From Cliona cf. orientalis (Eukaryota > Porifera > Demospongiae > Clionaida > Clionaidae), in the NCBI GenBank assembly GCA_963930775.1, contig OZ005689.1, forward strand, positions 16,398,760 through 16,462,759: a DNA stretch of 64,000 nt. Reading direction: 5' to 3'. Position 1 is the stretch's first letter, and every line of letters begins with the position of its first letter. The notes under the pieces were generated by a model. It was not told the origin of the DNA. It made no database searches and worked only from the letters and a program-made list of their open reading frames with translations. Below are positions 12,165-25,200 of the stretch, in pieces. A program made the position numbers and the translations under genes.

Positions 12165-13091
12165 CTACAGAGAGGGACCACCTGCAGAACCTCTCCTAAC
12201 ATCTTCGCTTGCATTTTCTATCTGTTTTGGAGCAACATCTTTCTTATTGTTGACAATAGGAGTGCAATAGCTACTTGGGCCCGTTGCAACATAAACATCT
12301 CCATTCTCCACTTTAGAAGCCTGTGGGAGGCTAGCTAGCTTCAGAGAGGCTTTGATGGCATCTATCTCATCCATAGGCTCTTGTGGTCTTGGTGGCGGCA
12401 GAGAAGGAGGTTGATCAACATAATGATGTGCTGAATCTGGAGAGTTGATTGGTGGTATTAGGCACTTGAGTGATTCCCCAGGTGTAGTCTCATATATGGC
12501 ATGTTGAGGTGAATGCCTCCTTTGTCGGAACCATCTCCGTGAACCATCAGTTTCATTCCCTACAAAGAGCAGGTGGAATTTTAATGGATTAGCTATTAAA
12601 CTTTCAAGTGCTATAATAACTAAAAATGTACACACGTCGTGATACAGAGGTACAATTCAATGATTGATCCTTTTTTGCTGATGCATTACTAACTATTATA
12701 GCTACTAAACAACAGTCACCTGTGTTTCTTTGCTGTTTAAGTAAAATGAATAGAATAGCAATTATCACAAGTAGGAATCCAATTAGCAGACTCAGTTGAC
12801 AAAACTCCCACTTCAACACCAACAATGCCCTGCTGGTCTCTGATATATACCAGTTACTGTTGAGTCTGTCATTTCTGAATAATTATGATAAAACAATATG
12901 TGACCTGACAAACTATTAACAATTGTCAATTTGAAAGCTATATGCAGCTAGTGCATATTCGTGTATTGGGAACCAACTCTGCTTCTTTTCAAAATATTCT
13001 GTTCATATAAGCTCGATAATAATTATAAACAAATTTGACATACCTGTCCGTGGTGAAGCACTTTTGCATGAGTTAGGCTCAAATACTGCAT
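12165..13091 (-). CDS. Small single-pass membrane protein with long cytoplasmic tail (partial model)
   Basis: Three minus-strand exons fit together in frame: 13044-13091 (donor GTATGT), 12720-12874 (acceptor TTATTCAG, donor GTGACT) and 12165-12559 (acceptor TTTGTAG, stop at 12165). Exon 2 encodes one strong membrane helix (LSLLIGFLLVIIAILFILL) followed by KQQRN. Exon 3 encodes a hydrophilic tail of about 130 residues with a proline run (PPSLPPPRP) that could bind SH3-type domains, and possible tyrosine sites such as HAIYETTP and DVYVATG. The only frame of exon 1 consistent with exon 2 begins at an ATG (13069) right after an in-frame stop, giving almost no ectodomain. Either this is the true start or larger upstream exons join differently. 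No family recognised. Confidence 0.5.
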
Positions 13092-13685
13092 CTACACAAT
13101 CATCCACACAAATTTACGTAAACTGTACCTGTTAAAGTCAAAAGCTAAATTCAGTGCAATGCAGAATAAAGTTGTGTCCGTTGCATGAGAGCAAACTAGC
13201 ATTTTTTTAGCAAACTCAATCAGGATAACAATAAGGACGTTTTGCGAATCATGAACATTTTATATAATATACTTGCCAACCCCCATCAATTGACATGCAG
13301 GAGAATTTGACAGATGTTGCAGGATAATCCATATTATCACAATACCATGGCACGTTAAAAGACACAACACGATTAGAATGTTGATAGCTAGCTAATTGTT
13401 ATTTCTTACTTGCTGGGCTGAGAGATGAGTGTGTACCGCCTGTACTTATCATAGAGTCGGTAGACTCTATAAGTAGGGATGGCCCGGATACGCCATAATA
13501 TATATATATATTATATGTAATACATTACAAATTCCCAAATATCTCAAGGTAGGTAATTTTGTGAAATTTCTAAGTGTGAAAATCAGAATCTCCAGCAAAA
13601 TTGTGCATCTAACAAGACCAAGATCATTCATCAAAACAATTGTACATGTACACGTCAGAACCAGATGTTCAAAAAATATCGTTAA
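13092..13685. other. Non-genic stretch with partial AAGTAGGGATGGC repeat
   Basis: Contains the palindrome TATAGAGTCGGTAGACTCTA followed by TAAGTAGGGATGGCC near 13455-13490, matched by a similar hairpin plus motif at 30040-30078. Otherwise nothing recognisable. Confidence 0.55.
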
Positions 13686-13850
13686 TAAGCGCATGCACTT
13701 ATCACTCTCAGTGGTAAGGAAATATGCGCCTATTAGACGATGTGCGCTTAATAGAGAGTGAAGTTTTGGTCCCGCCCACTGCCAACACGTTCGAGCGCTC
13801 AATCACAAAGCTAGCAAGTTATGAACACAACAATTCTTGGAATAAGCTCA
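13686..13850 (+). mobile_element. Partial copy of the TTAATAAGCGCATGC repeat family
   Basis: Shares long blocks with 61999-62165 (plus) and with the reverse complement of 48950-49091, including GAGCGCTCAATCACAAAGCT and ATTCTTGGAATAAGCTC. Only one end of the roughly 480-bp element is present here. Confidence 0.75.
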
Positions 13851-14040
13851 TACTTCCCTGTGTTTTTGGTGTCATACTCATCATTATTAGCCTGGTCGCC
13901 TACAACGCCAATATCATTCAGCTTGGATGCAATCAAGTTAAAGCACTCCCAAACAAGAATGCTATGCTTTATATCCACTGGTTTATCCGCTGCTCACCTA
14001 TAAAACTTTGGTTGCTAGGCAACAGCCAACACCCACACCA

Positions 14041-14090
14041 ACACGCACACACACGTACACACACACACACACACACACACATACACAAGC
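14041..14090. repeat. (AC)n microsatellite
   Basis: AC dinucleotide run with a few interruptions. A short G run follows at 14400-14413. Confidence 0.9.
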
Positions 14091-14762
14091 TAACACACCT
14101 GGGAGTCTGACCATACCAGTTATTGGATAATCTGAGCACATGGTCAGTATGAGCATATCTGAACTTGCTTAAAGAAGCCAGGTTGAAGACTGGACTATTT
14201 TAAGGTGTAAGTAACTGTTTCAGAAATGGGTGTATTAGGCCATTAAATAAACCCATTATGTCACATGTCCACTATACTGGGGAGCAGGCTGGATGGGTAG
14301 GGAGAGTTCCCCTGAGGGATAAAGGAATTCTTTAACCTACCATTCCTGGTTCTCAAGACCAGGCATTCAGCACCCCAATGCACTTGTGCTAGCTAGTAAG
14401 GGGGGGGGGGGGGTTAATTATTGACTTACTCTTAGAGCACAGTGTGGTCGTTAGTGAATGTGGCCGTTAGTGAAGTAGTGTAAATGCGCATGCGTATATG
14501 CGGTCACAAGATTACAATAATATTATTAACCCAAGTTACTCTCATATTTTTAGCTTGTTCGCCCATTTGCGGAGGTCTTTCTAAGGCTTGCATAGTCTAT
14601 ATAGCTATAAGCATGATCATCGATCTCGACAAGACTGAAGAGCTATGGAGACTATAATAATTATTATTATCATTATAATACTATTATAGACGACTAACAG
14701 TTATTAGCTACATACATACTGGTTTCAATAGAGAAACCGGTGACTAATCCTCACCATATTCC

Positions 14763-17104
14763 TTGAGCTGTCAGGGCAAGTGCAGCAGCAAACTCAACAC
14801 CGTGGCTACAGTGCTGTCTGACTATTGTTATCTTTATCATTATGGTGAAATATTTATTCTTCTCGCTTTGCACTATATTAAGCCAGTATTTCTATTCTTA
14901 ATCGGATTGAATGTTATTCTGACTGCTGGCAGTTCTGTGATGTTTATCTTTCTAAAGACCAAGATACACGCAGTGCAAAAAGAAATTATGTTCTACAAAG
15001 CAAAGAGTATGTCTCAAGAATACAACAGAGAATTACTAGAAATGATCGAAAATGTCAGAGCTTACCAGGTTTTGAATACAAAAGCGAGATGCGTACATTT
15101 TATCGAAAAAGGGATATTAGAATTAGTATTCAACAAAGCTTGTGAACCGTAGCAATGAAAGAGGTGGTAAAGCACCAGAACGAGATGGTGACAGAAGCTG
15201 ATGAGAAGTATGAAGAAGCAGTGGTAATACTTGACAAAGCCCTCCTTGATTACCTGGTTTTTAATATAGCCGAAGTCCAGACTTGCCTTCTTTATCATGC
15301 TGTTACCCGCAAGCTTATTCATTACATTCCTAAATCCATCATTCAAGAGTTTGTAAAAGAAATGGGACTTGATCCTGGAGAGAGTATTTACATATTTGCC
15401 TTTACAGGACATCCTTCTGATTGGCACTATAAATCTGCTGCAAAACTGACATTTTGCAAGTCTTATGACGACAAGTTACTAAGTAAAGATTAAAACAGCT
15501 TCAAAAATTACATTTTTGACCGTGTATACGTAAACAGCAATATCCTGAATCAGCCACATCTGTGCATACAATTCCATATGGTCAGTATCTTTTCAGGTTT
15601 ACTGCTGGACTGTTTTTCAGAAACATTACTCCCATTTACAGCCAAGCATGTGACAAAATTGCAACTTTCAAGGACTTATATCATTTAATGCTGTCATGTA
15701 GGTCAATTGTCCTCAAGCAAACTTCATCTTCAAGTCATCCTAACAAATTTTTCTTCTGGCATTGCCTTCAAGTATGCCTGATTCTATAGCCATTCCAGGA
15801 TGGCACAACTTCGTTGCAACATCATTATCTCCCTATCTTGCTTACAAACTGCTCCAACCAGGAAAGCCCACTATTCCAAAGCAGTTGCTGTGTTATCAAT
15901 CGACCTGACATGCTGGAAAAGGAGTGCAGCATATAGTGTTTTGGCCCTGGCGCCGTGGACGAAATGTCAATATTTCCTGTATATTGATTGCATGTTCTTT
16001 GAAACAAGAGACACAAAAAGACAGACTGCAAAAATACATTAATAAGGGCATTAATTTTTTTGTACATGCATGCTGCATGCATATGACTCATAAGAAGATT
16101 ACCTCTGTTAAAACTGAACCTCTTGAAAGTTGCCACTGCATGTACAGTATTTACTCACATGTAGGAAAAGCTATTGTATTTGCTGCCAATACAATAGTTT
16201 AGCGGGGGGGGGGGGGGGGGGGGGGGTACAGGAAAATTATGAGATAATTGAACAAAGCGGGTGGTGGTGATGGTTTGACTGCTCAGCAGCATCTTTGTAC
16301 ATAAATATCTCCTGTCATCCATGTATGCAAGCGCATGGGAGTATATATAGTGGAGTAGAGGTGCCACTGCTGTCAGATCTGGAAGTGATTCTCGATATCA
16401 TTACAGAAGAGGCAGATGCTTGCTTGGTAGTCTTTGATAATCACATATATAGCTATATAATATTATGTGCAGAAGTATCAAAGAGAGGCAGGCTGAGGGT
16501 TAATTTGATGCCATACTTGACACAAAATGTGAGGTAGAAGTTGTTGGTATGTGCGTCACATTGAGACTGCTATAATACTTCTAGATTTGGAGGTGGGTGA
16601 GCCTTTTAATTATGAGAGGGTTAATTAACTTAAGTTTCCAGGGGTATAGGTGAGATTGGAAGTTGGGTAAGGGACTGAACTTTATGAAGTTGCATGGCTG
16701 CCACAGAAATAATTTTTTGCATTCTTATTCCCAGTGTTAAAACTCCATATCACGGACTCATTTCTTCACATGATATTGATAAACATGCACACCTGGCACA
16801 TTATTATTGGTTTATCACAAATGAAACAAAACTAGTGTTTATTGCTCTAGAGTTGCCACAGACATCCCATGCCATGGCAATAGCATACAATTCTGGATGC
16901 ATCGGTGTACAGTTGCAGATGATGAGCTGGCATCCAGTTTGCCTCAAGGAAAACTGCCTTACCATTACTGAATCAGTGGAGAGTTTCTTGGTCAATAGAG
17001 AATTCATCCTGTGGCATGGAGATGACTTATACCAGCTATTCTATGTTCCTTCTAGAGGGCCTTATCAACAATCATGGGGTGTCTGTAAGCAGAAGGGAGG
17101 TTAG
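14763..17104 (+). pseudogene. Diverged, probably broken paralogue of the 22.2-25.4 kb TPR/zinc-finger gene
   Basis: Plus-strand pieces align by eye with exon 2 of the minus-strand gene at 22247-25351. The block around 15285-15475 (CLLYHAVTRKLIHYIPKSII ... KLTFCKSYDD) matches its CLLCLNVRTLRRSHLCPDAI ... ITLYLFCDSCED. The block at 15570-15610 (IPYGQYLFRFTAGLFFRN) matches IQYGEWLYRFAIGLVFRG. A segment at 16735-17082, opening after acceptor TTCTTATTCCCAG and closing at a GTAAGC donor, carries AIAYNSGCIGVQLQM, comparable with the intact gene's YVIFHRYQPGLKLQLGF. Frames are interrupted between blocks. The first ORF (14763-15152) has a hydrophobic segment and a coiled-coil-like stretch with no counterpart, so it may be a separate exon. 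I read the whole as a decayed duplicate, though a fast-evolving live gene with several introns is possible. Confidence 0.55.
16204..16226. repeat. Poly-G run
   Basis: 23 consecutive G bases inside the decayed paralogue. It could mark the end of an unrecognised MITE, since similar runs lie near MITE ends elsewhere in the window. Confidence 0.9.
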
Positions 17105-17536
17105 GTGCAATTAGCTGATTGTGTGGGTCAAGGTGGCCTGTGTTAGAACCCAGTAGGTCACCTGCCTGTGACATTTGATGTGATCATGTGCCCTCGCAGA
17201 GCAATGGGATGTGTGGTGGTGAGATATATATATATTATAGCTTAGCTGAATTTGGCAACACAACTGGACCTTGTTGCAAAATTATATTCATCATCTCAGG
17301 GGCATTAAGGACTGGGAAGAGTAAAATGCACGTAAATGTAGGGTAACTTTAGATGTTGATATCTTCACTTTTGAATGACATATAGTTAAAGTAAAAGTAC
17401 CAATTAAAACTACTATAGCCTTACACTACACAAAGATGGTGACCACGCCCTCTGAATGACGTCACAGACAGTTTGTACTCGGGCGAAGTAACCTCGAGGA
17501 GGCGGTCTACTTCCATGCATTAGGATCTGTACAATA

Positions 17537-18902
17537 TTACACTATTCAAAGATTTACTCCAGCGTTAACTGGCAGGAAAGAGTGTAGGGGTACACTCTTT
17601 CCTGCCAGTGTTACTCGGGAAATTGGGGGTTAAAATAGTGTGGGGGTACACAAAGGTCAATGCCCGCGTATTACTGGGAGGAAACAGTGTAGGGGTACAC
17701 TCTTTCCTGCCAGTATAACGGGAAAAAAAGAGTGTAGGGGTACACTCTTTCTGGCCAGTTAATATCAGGAAGAGGAGAGTGCAGGGGTACACTCTTTCTT
17801 GCCAGTTAATAGTGGGCAGAGAAGAGTGCAGGGGTACACTCTTTCTTTCCAGTATTAGTTAGACTCGGGAGAGCAATAGTGTGGGGGTACACTCTTTCTT
17901 GCCAGTTAGTAAGCGGGCAGAGAAGAGTGCAGGGGTACACTCTTTCTTGCCAGTTAGTAAGCGGGCAGAGAAGAGTGCAGGGGTACACTCTTTCTTTCCA
18001 GTATTAGTTAGACTCGGGAGAGCAATAGTGTGGGGGTACACTCTTTTTTGCATTGCCAATTAATAAGCAGGGAGGGAAGAGTGCAGGTGTACACTCTTTC
18101 CTTATTGCAGTGTGGATGCACTGTTTTATCTTGGGTAGCTGGCTAGCTACTCCTTCAGTGCATATGCGCATAATGGCAAAAGAAAGAGTGTACCCCTGCA
18201 CTCTTCTCTGCCTGCTTATTAACTGGCAAGAAAGAGTGTACCCCTGCACTCTTCTCTGCCCGCTTACTAACTGGCAAGAAAGAGTGTACCCCCACACTAT
18301 TGCTCTCCCGAGTCTAACTAATAGCTACTGGAAAGAAAGAGTGTACCCCTGCACTCTTCTCTGCCCGCTTATTAACTGGCAAGAAAGAGTGTACCCCTGC
18401 ACTCTTCTCTGCCCGCTTACTAACTGGCAAGAAAGAGTGTACCCCCACACTATTGCTCTCCCGAGTCTAACTAATACTGGAAAGAAAGAGTGTGTGTACC
18501 CCTGCACTCTTCTCTGCCCGCTTACTAACTGGCAAGAAAGAGTGTACCCCCACACTATTGCTCTCCCGAGTCTAACTAATACTGGAAAGAAAGAGTGTGT
18601 GTACCCCTGCACTCTTCTCTGCCCGCTTACTAACTGGCAAGAAAGATTGTACCCCTGCACTCTCCTCTTCCCGATATTAACTGGCCAGAAAGAGTGTACC
18701 CCTACACTCTTTCTTTCCCGTTATACTGGCAAGAAAGAGTGTACCCCTACACTGTTTCCTCCCAGTAATACGCGGGCATTGACCTTTGTGTACCCCCACA
18801 CTATTTTAACCCCCAATTTCCCGAGTAACACTGGCAGGAAAGAGTGTACCCCTACACTCTTTCCTGCCAGTTAACGCTGGAGTAAATCTTTGAATAGTGT
18901 AA
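17537..18902. repeat. 1.37-kb palindrome built from ~45-bp hairpin units
   Basis: The outer ends TTACACTATTCAAAGATTTA (17537) and its reverse complement (ending 18902) are identical over about 40 bp, and the arms continue as inverted copies to a non-palindromic centre near 18118-18170. Each arm is a row of units of the form CTGGCAAGAAAGAGTGTACC followed by CCTGCACTCTTCTCTGCCCG, so each unit is itself a hairpin (AAGAGTGTACCCCTRCACTCTT). The right arm is longer (about 735 against 540 bp) because a block of units is duplicated. Open frames through the region are products of the repeat and are not genes. No transposase and no clear target duplication. Confidence 0.9.
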
Positions 18903-19755
18903 TTTAATCCCCACCCATATATTATGAGCCAGCCTTAACGCCATCTATACTTTCTCAATAAGCTATACTAACTTTTCATCGGATTGCTTTTGGATAGCTA
19001 GCATACAAAGATAGATACAACAAAAAACATGGTTTTGACTAGCGTAAGTACGGACTATACACGCTCATAAATAGTAGCCATGGATTATTTCAGAAGAAGC
19101 AATCCTGCAGATCAGCTATTTACACCTCTCTACGCTCTTAAGGTAACGTAAAAGTACCGTTTTCCTGACCGCCTCTCCAGACACTGTCTTTCTCCATTGC
19201 AAGAGCCATTTCTGCCGAGTCAGCAGAGCAATTGACCTTTAACCCACATAGGCATAATGCAAAATTAGTGGAGGGCGCCGCGCTGGCGGGCGCGGTTACC
19301 GCAAACGAGCCATTTACAAGCTTTATCAGTGTGGACAGTCCTTAATGCTCCTGGAGATGGTGCTTGTCTAGCCTCCTAAGTGTCTTTTCACTGTGTACAG
19401 GCGTTGCAATGATTGCCTCATGCGCTCTCTGTGTATCAATCGATGCTCCACAAACTACCCTGTTTCATATCCACGTCATTACTATAATTTATCATCTATA
19501 GCTTGACTTTCGATTAGCATGCAACACTGTCACAGAGTGAAAGAACACAAGAGATGCTGTGTTGTTGATGTGTTGTGCATGGCAGGCTAATGATGACAAA
19601 CCATTAGCAACTGTGCGTGTGTCCATTCTGCATGTTCATCTGTGCCTTGCTTAATTAGATACCTTGACCCTCAGATGTTGTTAACTTTCAACTTTGGTTT
19701 ACCCGTTTACGTCATTAATGGCTAAATATAATAATAATTATTATGTTTTCTTATT
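18903..19755. other. Non-genic stretch
   Basis: No exon, repeat or transposon end recognised. It lies between the 1.37-kb palindrome and the zinc-ribbon piece of the decayed paralogue. Confidence 0.4.
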
Positions 19756-19939
19756 ATTATTAGGATCCCATGCACACTTGATACAAGATGTTGGCAAAAA
19801 AATTGAACTACATAACTGTGATATGCGCTGTGACTGCTGTTTACAGCCATGTCTCCATTGGTATGAAGTAAAATCGATCACCAACTTTACTATAGTGCAT
19901 AGTTGCAGCAAGGAGTGCTCCAATAATTATTCTGTTTGA
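19756..19939 (+). pseudogene. Zinc-ribbon exon of the decayed paralogue
   Basis: Opens after an acceptor-like TTATTAG and reads KIELHNCDMRCDCCLQPC and then SCSKECSNNY. This resembles exon 3 of the minus-strand gene (CNKRCWYCKSRCNHC ... FCSDACRKVYFDD), keeping the C-x3-C-x2-C and C-x3-C spacing. It lies 2.7 kb after the preceding paralogous block, with the hairpin palindrome between them. The following sequence to about 20340 shows weak traces of continued homology. Confidence 0.5.
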
Positions 19940-20339
19940 TCATCATGAGAAGTGTGTTCTAAAAAAGATTGTTGGTCATTCTGAAAAGTTTGTTCCAGCT
20001 GGACATGCAGAACTTAACCCCAACACTATCCTGGCTTAAGCTCTAAAATCATCTTTTCCATCTATCAAAAACGGAAACAACCACAACAGTTTACCAGCAT
20101 CAACTAAATATAATTATTAAGTTTTGGCAGAGAAGTCTCGAAAAGCCATTCTGTGTTGAATATCTCATTGATGATCAGTTTAATGCTATAGAGACAATAC
20201 ATTTTCAAGGATCAAAGTCACATTTTCTCCAGGAGAAGAGATAGAGATGATGTATCAGTTTCACGATATGCTTGTCAAATTAGGTATTCCATATATACCA
20301 ACTGATGCAAATGGAAGTGTCTACATTACAATGATTAAT

Positions 20340-21300
20340 TGTTATTGCTTCATGTGCTGCATAATTGTTATATTTTTTATACCCTGCTGAAGATTTCTGA
20401 GTAAATACTGTGGTAACAGTAAAAAAATTAATAAGAACACAAAAATGTATGTTGTATTAAGCAAAATATTATTATTTTTATGGATATTAGCTACACTATA
20501 ATTTCTTGTTGTGTAAGTGCAAACTACTTGTTTAGATATTGAGTTATGTATTGTGTGGTAATCAAGCTTATGAGTTATAATATTGTATCACTTCAGAAGT
20601 TATCTTGACCACTTGCTTACATGAAATTGGCTGTCTCAAGCACAGAGACACCATGATAGGTTGGACGCAATGGGAATGGGTGTTTATCAACAATTTTATT
20701 CATAGGATAACATTTATTTATAACAATATTTTGCTATTGTTATACAATATTATACCATAATTATATGGTTGGTGGAAGATTTCCGTGAATAAACAGTGAA
20801 CTGCTAAAATTAATTTGACCTGTGAAACCATGCAGCTGCATGAAACAAGCATGCATGCTTATACACGTACATACAGCACACATCCATGATTGTATAAATT
20901 TAATTGGACTGCGAAATCTACAAGGATTGTAATCACCGGCCTAGCTATCCACTAAGGTGAATCCTTCATCAGTGTAGCTAGGTGATCACAAAGTAGTTCA
21001 ATTCTTTCATTGGGGCGAGCCTGAGCGAGCCCCACATAAACGGTACAGCAGCATGCAATCCATACTTGGTTCGACCGTCACCTGCGTGCCGCCTCATAAT
21101 AGTAATGTACAGGGCTGTACGCAATGTTTTACTCTGTAAAGTCCGCATCCTCAAAAACACTGCAACCACGTGGACCTCTATTTCAGCGCTATTTGCAATA
21201 TAATTCCCCTCGTTCTTTCTAATCACTCAGTAGTTCCGCACTGAAAGATTGTTAGGCAGTTTCAGCAACAAAATAGGTCGCTGTACGAAGTATATCATAC
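20340..21300. other. Non-genic stretch with a 22-bp GC-rich palindrome
   Basis: Position 21012-21033 is the imperfect palindrome GGGGCGAGCCTGAGCGAGCC plus CC. Related strings (GCTCAGGCTCGCCCC) occur near 22009 and 33773, so it may be the end of a dispersed element. Nothing else recognised. Confidence 0.5.
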
Positions 21301-21307
21301 GAGTTCT

Positions 21308-21462
21308 ATGAGTGATCACAGTACTTCATGCTCTGAAATTGCCCAGTCCGCTGTGGTTCAAAGAGAGAGTATGCTCAAAAGGAGGCGAGAACGTGAGAGC
21401 TTGCCGTGCATCCGAAACAGCCGAGCAAAGGGAACAACGGTTAGAGCAAACTACAGGGTACT
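21308..21462 (+). pseudogene. Fragment of a charged-repeat ORF of transposon type
   Basis: Two overlapping frames together read MSDHSTSCSEIAQSAVVQRE followed by RRRERE and then RACRASETAEQREQRLEQ. The R-R-A-S-E-T-A-E-Q-R-E-x-R-L motif is familiar from the N-terminal basic repeats of Helitron- and PIF1-type ORFs in invertebrate genomes. It ends at the start of the minisatellite. A single-base frame change separates the two halves. Family assignment is tentative. Confidence 0.35.
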
Positions 21463-21473
21463 TGTATATTCTG

Positions 21474-21800
21474 GTGAGCACAAGTCCTAGATGAAGATGA
21501 TTGTGCTAGGTCCAGGGTACTTATGTTGGTGAACACGAACCCTAGATGAAGATCACAGTTCTAGGTGAACACAAGTCCAAGGTCAAGATTCCTATTCTAG
21601 GTGAAGACAAGTCCAAGATACTTATTTCTGGTGAAGTCAAGTCCTAGATGACGTTCATTAGGTGAACACAAGTCCAGGATATCTATTTCTGGTGAACACA
21701 GGTCCTAGATAAAGGTTCTGTCCTAGGTGAACGCAAGTCCTAAATAAAGACCATCAACAGTCCTATAGGTGAAGACAAGTCTGTGGTGAAGATCATCTTA
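21474..21800. repeat. Degenerate ~33-bp minisatellite
   Basis: About ten diverged units built around GGTGAACACAAGTCCTAGAT followed by AAAGAT or a short spacer. Units differ by point changes and small indels. Confidence 0.85.
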
Positions 21801-22246
21801 GCCAGGCATATTACACTTTTCTTCATGCACACACACATTAGGTGGTGTGGGTTGGGAACCACCTCCTTGTGGTCCACACCGGGATCTGAAGTGGAACTTA
21901 ACTTTTGCCTATCTGCATATAGCAAAGTGTTCCCATCTTATTTTTGTTCACATTATTCATAGCAATTATTATTGCACTCCTTCAAAATTTGCTAAACAAA
22001 CTGCACAGCTCAGGCTCGCCCCAAATATGCCCTGCATAACACTAGTTAATATTACAGCTGTAGCAGAAAACATCAGCCGGTACGCAATGCCATACAGAAC
22101 TGTCCAATAGGTAATAGGATCATGCACAGATGGTTCACAATCTGAAATTATTATCATTACATTAGACAGACACATATTATACAATCCGCTATTATACTAA
22201 ATCAAAATTTAAACTGTGCATGTTAATAACTCCGAGTCTTAGATTA

Positions 22247-25200
22247 TTATTCTGATTTTGTACACAAGTTGATCAAAGACGTTAAGTCTTTAATCTCTAG
22301 TTCCAACATTTTCTCCTTCAAAATTGTTAGTACAAATTTTTCAGCATATGCCATGTCCTTTGGACACTCCTTTGAGCTGAAATATGGCAACATGCAGCTA
22401 AATGAGCAGTCTTCATTAATAAAGTACTCAAGAAAGTGCTGTTCCGTTATCGTAGTATGATGATATACAACATATGGAACACCTTTACAAATGTCTTTGC
22501 TACCATCACCACAGTAAATGGCTATATCAGCACGTGAGTAGTCACCTGTTTTACATAAAAGAGTGACTTCTAGTGATAGAAGTAATGGATGAGAGGATTC
22601 AAGGTCCAAGATTATGGGATCTTTACAAGTATCGTCAAAATAAACCTTACGGCATGCGTCACTACAAAACTTTCTGATTGATCCTGTTGCACTTTTCATA
22701 TTTAAATCATACGATGCAGGCGCTAAACAATGATTGCAGCGAGATTTGCAATACCAACAACGCTTGTTGCAGACATGATCATATGATGAAGGAGACCTAC
22801 AAAGGAAAATATAACATGCACTAACTTAAATCTAAACAAAAAAGGATACAAACAACCACTTATACAGTATTGTTATATACCTACCTTTGCAAGAAAGATC
22901 GGTGAAGGACACTATGGTAACTACATAAGCCTCTAAGTTTCATTAGCTCAGGAAGAAGCAGCTTTGTGAATGCAGGTATTCGCAGCTGTTTGATGACCTT
23001 ACCCAACATTACTTTTGGGGATGGATCAGGAAGCACAGCACGACATGAAAGATCATCTGGAGAAACAAAGAATCCAAGCTGTAACTTTAATCCAGGTTGA
23101 TATCGATGAAAAATAACGTATGGCTTTTCCAAAGAGTAAACATCTGAGCATTGATCACTACCAGCTGCTAAAAAAAATGTAATGTTATAGTCACCACTGG
23201 TATCATCCTCGATCAAAAAATCCCCGTGAAAAATCACATGGTGGCCCTCTGGGAGTGTAAGAGATCCATTTGAGTGATCAAGACTAAATTCATGTGGTAA
23301 AAAGTTAAACTCTTGTGGGCTTTTGACTGAAAAGGTGGTAGGGAAGAATCCTTTTTGACTCAGACTTTCAACATCCACACCTATGGCATCATATGTCATA
23401 AAGGTGTCACTTTTTTTACTTTGAGGAAGAGAGGGGTCTTTTAATTTAAGTTGCTTTACTGTGGAAACAGTTGACTCTAAAATATTTTTCTCGATGTCAA
23501 CTGCCAGATCTTCAAGAATTTGAAGGATTCCTCGAGGAATGGTTGAAGCTCTGTCACATTCAGCATACACTTTGAACTCACCACCAACAGGGTTAATTAC
23601 TGTCTCAAGTGGGAGAAGAGGTTGTTTTCCAAAAACAAGTACAAAGTTCATAATGCCGATACGTGCAAGGAAGAATTGACACCTTCTTGGAAGAAACCGC
23701 GAGCCTGACTTTAGACCAATGTTAGTGAGTGCGAATGTAAATGGAGCATGGTAGATATGCCCAATGAAACCAGCTGATGCACCAGATAAGTTTGGACTGA
23801 TAAGCAGATGAATTTCAGGTTTACCTGGTAGGTCATTAAGGCTCCCCTTGGTGAGTACGAACATTCTTAGCTGGGCAATTATGTCATGAATTTCATCTTC
23901 ATTCAAAAAGCTGGAAATGGCTTCATTGATGAGACCACGAAATACAAGTCCAATAGCAAATCGATAAAGCCACTCCCCATACTGAATATACATTGGTTCA
24001 TCTGGTTGAGAGGGACTATCAATATTGTAAATCTTCCTAAAGAATTTGGGCACAAAGTGCATTTCACCATCTCTGGATAGAATATCTTCACAGCTGTCAC
24101 AAAATAGATATAAGGTAATTTCATGGGGAGACTTATTTTGACCCTTTTTGAAGAAGGAAAGGTTGAAAATACGTTTGTTCTTCGTTCTCTCAAGACCACT
24201 TGCAAAGGCATTGAGAATAGCGTCTGGACACAAATGGCTTCTCCGTAATGTTCGTACGTTTAAGCAAAGTAAACAGCGCGAGTATTCCCGGAGGCCATTT
24301 CTATGTATTGCAACATCAATCATGCTGATATCAAGGCATTTTGATGACTCTCTATCACATAATGAAGGCTCTGAATCTAAAAGTCGTCCTAAACTCTTCA
24401 CAACACTTCCTGCTATATTATAAACACTTTCTTGTTTTACATACAATTCCTTTCTTGATAGTAAGTTCATGGAATCTTCTAAGGATTTTTGTTCACGCTT
24501 ATAAAGGTGGAACAATGCTTTGCCTCTGTAGAGAAGGGCAGTATGCCCTTCAAGGCTATCAGGGATACTCTTTGGTGGAAGGAGTTTATGACACCAATCA
24601 ATACATTCACTGAATCTACCATGATCATAGCAACCCTTTATGATATTTAACAATGTAGAATTTTCTGCAGAAAAAATGAAGTAAATAAACTCATACCAGT
24701 TAATACGAGTTATTTTAAATACATACCTTCAACCTGTTCTGGATTCAACTTGTAAAACACACAAGAAGCCATAGACTTGATTTGAATGCTAACTCTTTCA
24801 CCAAAGAGTAAACCAACCAACACAGCAGTGGTTGTATCCCTTTCTGCGGTAGTAACCAGAAGGTCAGGTTCAGTGATGACTGTCCATAAAAGATCTAAAC
24901 TTGCTATCTGGTGGATTTCTTTACTATTGCATAGACAAGCTTCAAGTAGTGGCATAAATGACGTGTATAGTTTAGCTATCTTAACACGATTTGCCTCGAT
25001 ATGCCAGAGATGCTTAAGCAGTCGCAAAATGTCGTCTGCTGGAACAACAAGTGATCCATGAACACCTTTTGCAGCAAGATCAGGCTCTAATACCGCTTGT
25101 TGAAGTATCTGGATGTACCCAAGAATTGCTTCTTCATCAAATACAAGGATTTTTTTCTCTTCAGGTGGAATAACACTGATCAGCATAGAAAGCGTAAGTA

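Noticed and set aside
17565-18874. Long open frames (up to 273 codons) through the hairpin array
   Set aside because: They translate the repeat unit (e.g. ERVYPCTLL.PLTNWQ) on both strands, because unit length and composition avoid stops. No independent coding evidence.
17537-18902. CRISPR array
   Set aside because: The units are hairpins arranged as a large palindrome with no unique spacers of constant size, and the setting is eukaryotic.
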